Assembly (NCBI RefSeq): GCF_900176255.2
Contig: NZ_FXEG02000006.1
Location: 124,001-188,000 of the forward strand
Origin: Mycobacterium ahvazicum
Lineage (GTDB): Bacteria; Actinomycetota; Actinomycetes; Mycobacteriales; Mycobacteriaceae
Length of the DNA stretch: 64,000 bases
Direction: 5' to 3'
The notes beneath the pieces were generated by a model, which was given only the letters and a program-made list of their open reading frames with translations, was not told the origin of the DNA and made no database searches. This document shows, piece by piece, positions 62,275 through 64,000 of the stretch (its first letter is position 1; each line of letters starts with the position of its first letter). A program made the translations under genes and the position numbers.

Positions 62275-63084
62275 ATGACCACTTCCGAGATCGCCACCCT
62301 ACCCGGTTACGAAGAGTTTGCGCCGTGGCTGCTGGTGGAGAAGACCGGCAACGTGCACGTGATCAGCATCAACCGGCCGGAGGCGTTCAACGCCGTCAAC
62401 GAGGAGGTGCACCACGCATTCGCGACGATCTGGCGGGTATTGGCCGCCGACGACGACGTGCGCGCGGTGGTGACAACCGGTGTCGGAAAAGCATTTTCGG
62501 CGGGCGGCGACATGGTGATGTTCGGGCGCCTCATCGAGGACCCGGTGGCACGTCAGTTTCAGATCACCGAGGCCCGCACGGTGTTTCTCGAGGTGATCAA
62601 TTTCCCCAAGCCGCTGGTGTCGGCCGTCAACGGCCCGGCTGTGGGGCTTGGCTGCTCGATCGCTTTGTTGAGCGACTTCCTGGTGATGGGGGAGAACAGC
62701 TACCTGGCCGACCCGCATGTCGCGGTCGGCTTGGTTGCCGGCGACGGCGGTGCCGCGATGCTGCCGCTGCTGATCGGCCTGATGAAAGCCAAAGAGTATG
62801 TGCTGCTGGGGGATCGGATCACCCCGGCCATCGCGGACAAGCTGAACCTCGTCACCAAGGTGGCCACCGACGACACCGTGCTCGACGAGGCGCTCGCGAT
62901 CGGCGAGCGACTCGCCGGTCTGCCGCCCCAGGCGCTGCGCGCCAGCAAGGTCGCGATGAACATGCACCTGTCGCGGGCCGCGCTCGGCGTGCTGGAGTAC
63001 GCGCTGGCCGAGGAATACACGTCGTTCACAACTCCGGAGTTCCAGGAGCGGGTGGCCGCGTTTCGGGCGCGCTCGAAGAAGTAG
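62275..63084 (+). CDS. Enoyl-CoA hydratase/isomerase family protein
   Basis: A 269-residue crotonase: VHVISINRPEAFNAVNEEVH, FSAGGDMVMFG and NGPAVGLGCSIALLSDFLV give the oxyanion hole; ADPHVAVGLVAGDGGA covers the second catalytic loop, where Asp replaces the usual Glu arrangement. Twelve bases after the thiolase, same operon. Likely hydration step of the pathway. Confidence 0.92.
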   Translation: MTTSEIATLPGYEEFAPWLLVEKTGNVHVISINRPEAFNAVNEEVHHAFATIWRVLAADDDVRAVVTTGVGKAFSAGGDMVMFGRLIEDPVARQFQITEARTVFLEVINFPKPLVSAVNGPAVGLGCSIALLSDFLVMGENSYLADPHVAVGLVAGDGGAAMLPLLIGLMKAKEYVLLGDRITPAIADKLNLVTKVATDDTVLDEALAIGERLAGLPPQALRASKVAMNMHLSRAALGVLEYALAEEYTSFTTPEFQERVAAFRARSKK

Positions 63085-63109
63085 CTTCCAGGGGCCGGCG
63101 CGGGAGCGG

Positions 63110-63934
63110 TCAGCGGTAGGCGGTCACTCGCGCGGTGATCGCCACCTTGCCGTCGTCGCCGATGGCCTGCGCATCGCTCACACCGGTGTTGCGGCCTATC
63201 CGCATCGCCGTGCCCTCATAGCGGGATTCGGCGCCGGCGAAAAACGGGCGAAGAAAGTTCACTCGCAGCGAGCCGGTCTGCAGCAGACCGTCGGCGGGGT
63301 CCCGGTTTAGCGCCGCCGATGCCGCGAGCTCCAGGCCGGCGGCGGCGACGCCCCCGTGCACGATGTCGATGTCGTTGTTCAGGTTGCGGTCCACACGCTG
63401 CGCCAGCACCGTCGCCGGACCATCCTGCGCAACGTGCACCGCCATCAAGTCGGCGAAAGTGGTCTCGCCCGACCGGCGCAGCGTCTCCGGCCGTTGCTGG
63501 GGGACGACGTCGCCGGCGTGGATGAAGAACGATCGCACGATGCCGGTGCCGATAACCGTGCCGCGATAGGTCAGTGTGCAGATTCCCAGCGACGTGGCAC
63601 CCAGTGGACCCGGCGAGTGCGCGCTGGCCAGCACTGTGCCGTCGAGGTCACCGACATCGGGGCTGAGGTCCATCGACAGCTCGCTTGACACCGTCCACTG
63701 GCCTGGCCGTCTGCGGTAATGGTTGACGATCCCGGCGGCGGCGTCGACGAGGATCGCCAAGGGGCCCACAGTGGGAGCGCCGGTGTACGGATTGCGGAAT
63801 CGGTGCATCGGCATCGACAGCACGGCGATGGCCTTGGCCGGGTGTGATTCGACGTATTCGATACCGAACCGGACCTGTATCGAGTCCGGTGTCTCGAGAT
63901 CGTGCTGGTTTACCTGTTCGTCGACGCCGGTCAT
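63110..63934 (-). CDS. PaaI/hotdog-family acyl-CoA thioesterase, tandem hotdog
   Basis: A 274-residue protein with two hotdog repeats: PTVGPLAILVDAAAGIVNHY in the first, and NDIDIVHGGVAAAGLELAAS (HGG motif) in the second. Predicted to hydrolyse acyl-CoA. Convergent with the enoyl-CoA hydratase. The ATG overlaps the stop of an upstream minus-strand gene (ATGA). Confidence 0.87.
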   Translation of the reverse strand: MTGVDEQVNQHDLETPDSIQVRFGIEYVESHPAKAIAVLSMPMHRFRNPYTGAPTVGPLAILVDAAAGIVNHYRRRPGQWTVSSELSMDLSPDVGDLDGTVLASAHSPGPLGATSLGICTLTYRGTVIGTGIVRSFFIHAGDVVPQQRPETLRRSGETTFADLMAVHVAQDGPATVLAQRVDRNLNNDIDIVHGGVAAAGLELAASAALNRDPADGLLQTGSLRVNFLRPFFAGAESRYEGTAMRIGRNTGVSDAQAIGDDGKVAITARVTAYR

Positions 63935-64000
63935 TCGAGAAGGTCTACGACAGTGGACAATTCGGCCCCGGTCAGGACGAACTCCTCTGCCTTTTGCAGA
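63931..64000 (-). CDS. C-terminal end of an unidentified gene (cut by window)
   Basis: An open minus-strand frame enters from base 64000 and reads LQKAEEFVLTGAELSTVVDL to a TGA at 63931-63933 that overlaps the thioesterase ATG. The 22 residues visible are too few to name a family; coupling suggests the same operon. Confidence 0.6.
   Translation of the reverse strand, partial: LQKAEEFVLTGAELSTVVDLLE

Noticed and set aside
61500..63119. 539-residue plus-strand ORF
   Set aside because: Out-of-frame shadow of the thiolase and enoyl-CoA hydratase genes; Arg-rich.

Overview
The window is high-GC DNA of a mycobacterium (Mycobacteriaceae). The gene order ponA1, GT87 mannosyltransferase-like gene, DJ-1/PfpI gene, rpsF, ssb, rpsR, rplI, dnaB is that of M. 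tuberculosis Rv0050 to Rv0058. A complete yrbE-mce operon, an LpqH-type lipoprotein, a luciferase-like F420-type oxidoreductase gene and a mycofactocin-type dehydrogenase agree. Species cannot be fixed from sequence alone.

Bases 1-7745 are conserved core: the end of a bifunctional penicillin-binding protein, membrane and small-enzyme genes, the S6-SSB-S18-L9 ribosomal/replication operon, and dnaB. The dnaB Walker A loop is split by a 417-residue intein of the class 3 (W-C-T) type that carries a LAGLIDADG endonuclease and a cysteine cluster.

From 7746 to about 26 kb is an accessory region. Directly after dnaB, and transcribed away from it, lie tniQ-tnsA-tnsB-tnsC, the core of a Tn7-like transposon. 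A second tniQ lies on the opposite strand at 17.8-19.5 kb. Between tnsC and this second tniQ an IS21-family element is inserted, itself interrupted by an IS110-family element. Beyond are an XRE regulator with three copies of a CTACTAGTAG palindrome (one upstream of the second tniQ), an AAA+ ATPase gene divergent from a three-gene operon, a partial duplicate of that operon, a slightly defective tRNA-Lys, and an Xre/MbcA-like antitoxin followed by a truncated RES toxin. No transposon end could be proved.

Bases 26.2-28.4 kb are a gene graveyard (remnants of a short-chain dehydrogenase, mmsA, a BKACE enzyme and an amidohydrolase). A secreted CAP protein, an LpqH-like lipoprotein, an IS3-family element and a TetR regulator follow.

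Bases 33.2-44.2 kb form a complete mce operon (yrbEA, yrbEB, mceA-F and two Mce-associated genes), predicted to import a lipid or sterol across the cell envelope. In the given sequence mceD and mceE run together in one frame because of a shift at a C5 run.

Bases 44.3-64 kb hold a CoA-linked lipid/steroid-like catabolic cluster: acyl-CoA thioesterases, Rieske oxygenase, P450, acyl-CoA synthetase (frameshifted), two acyl-CoA dehydrogenases, two enoyl-CoA hydratases, thiolase with an OB-fold partner, four short-chain dehydrogenases, and GntR and TetR regulators. Two divergent intergenic regions in it share an AACTA-N6-TARTT inverted repeat. The mce importer next to these beta-oxidation genes suggests uptake and degradation of one substrate class, though several members (CoA transferase, fadD, perhaps mceD) look damaged.
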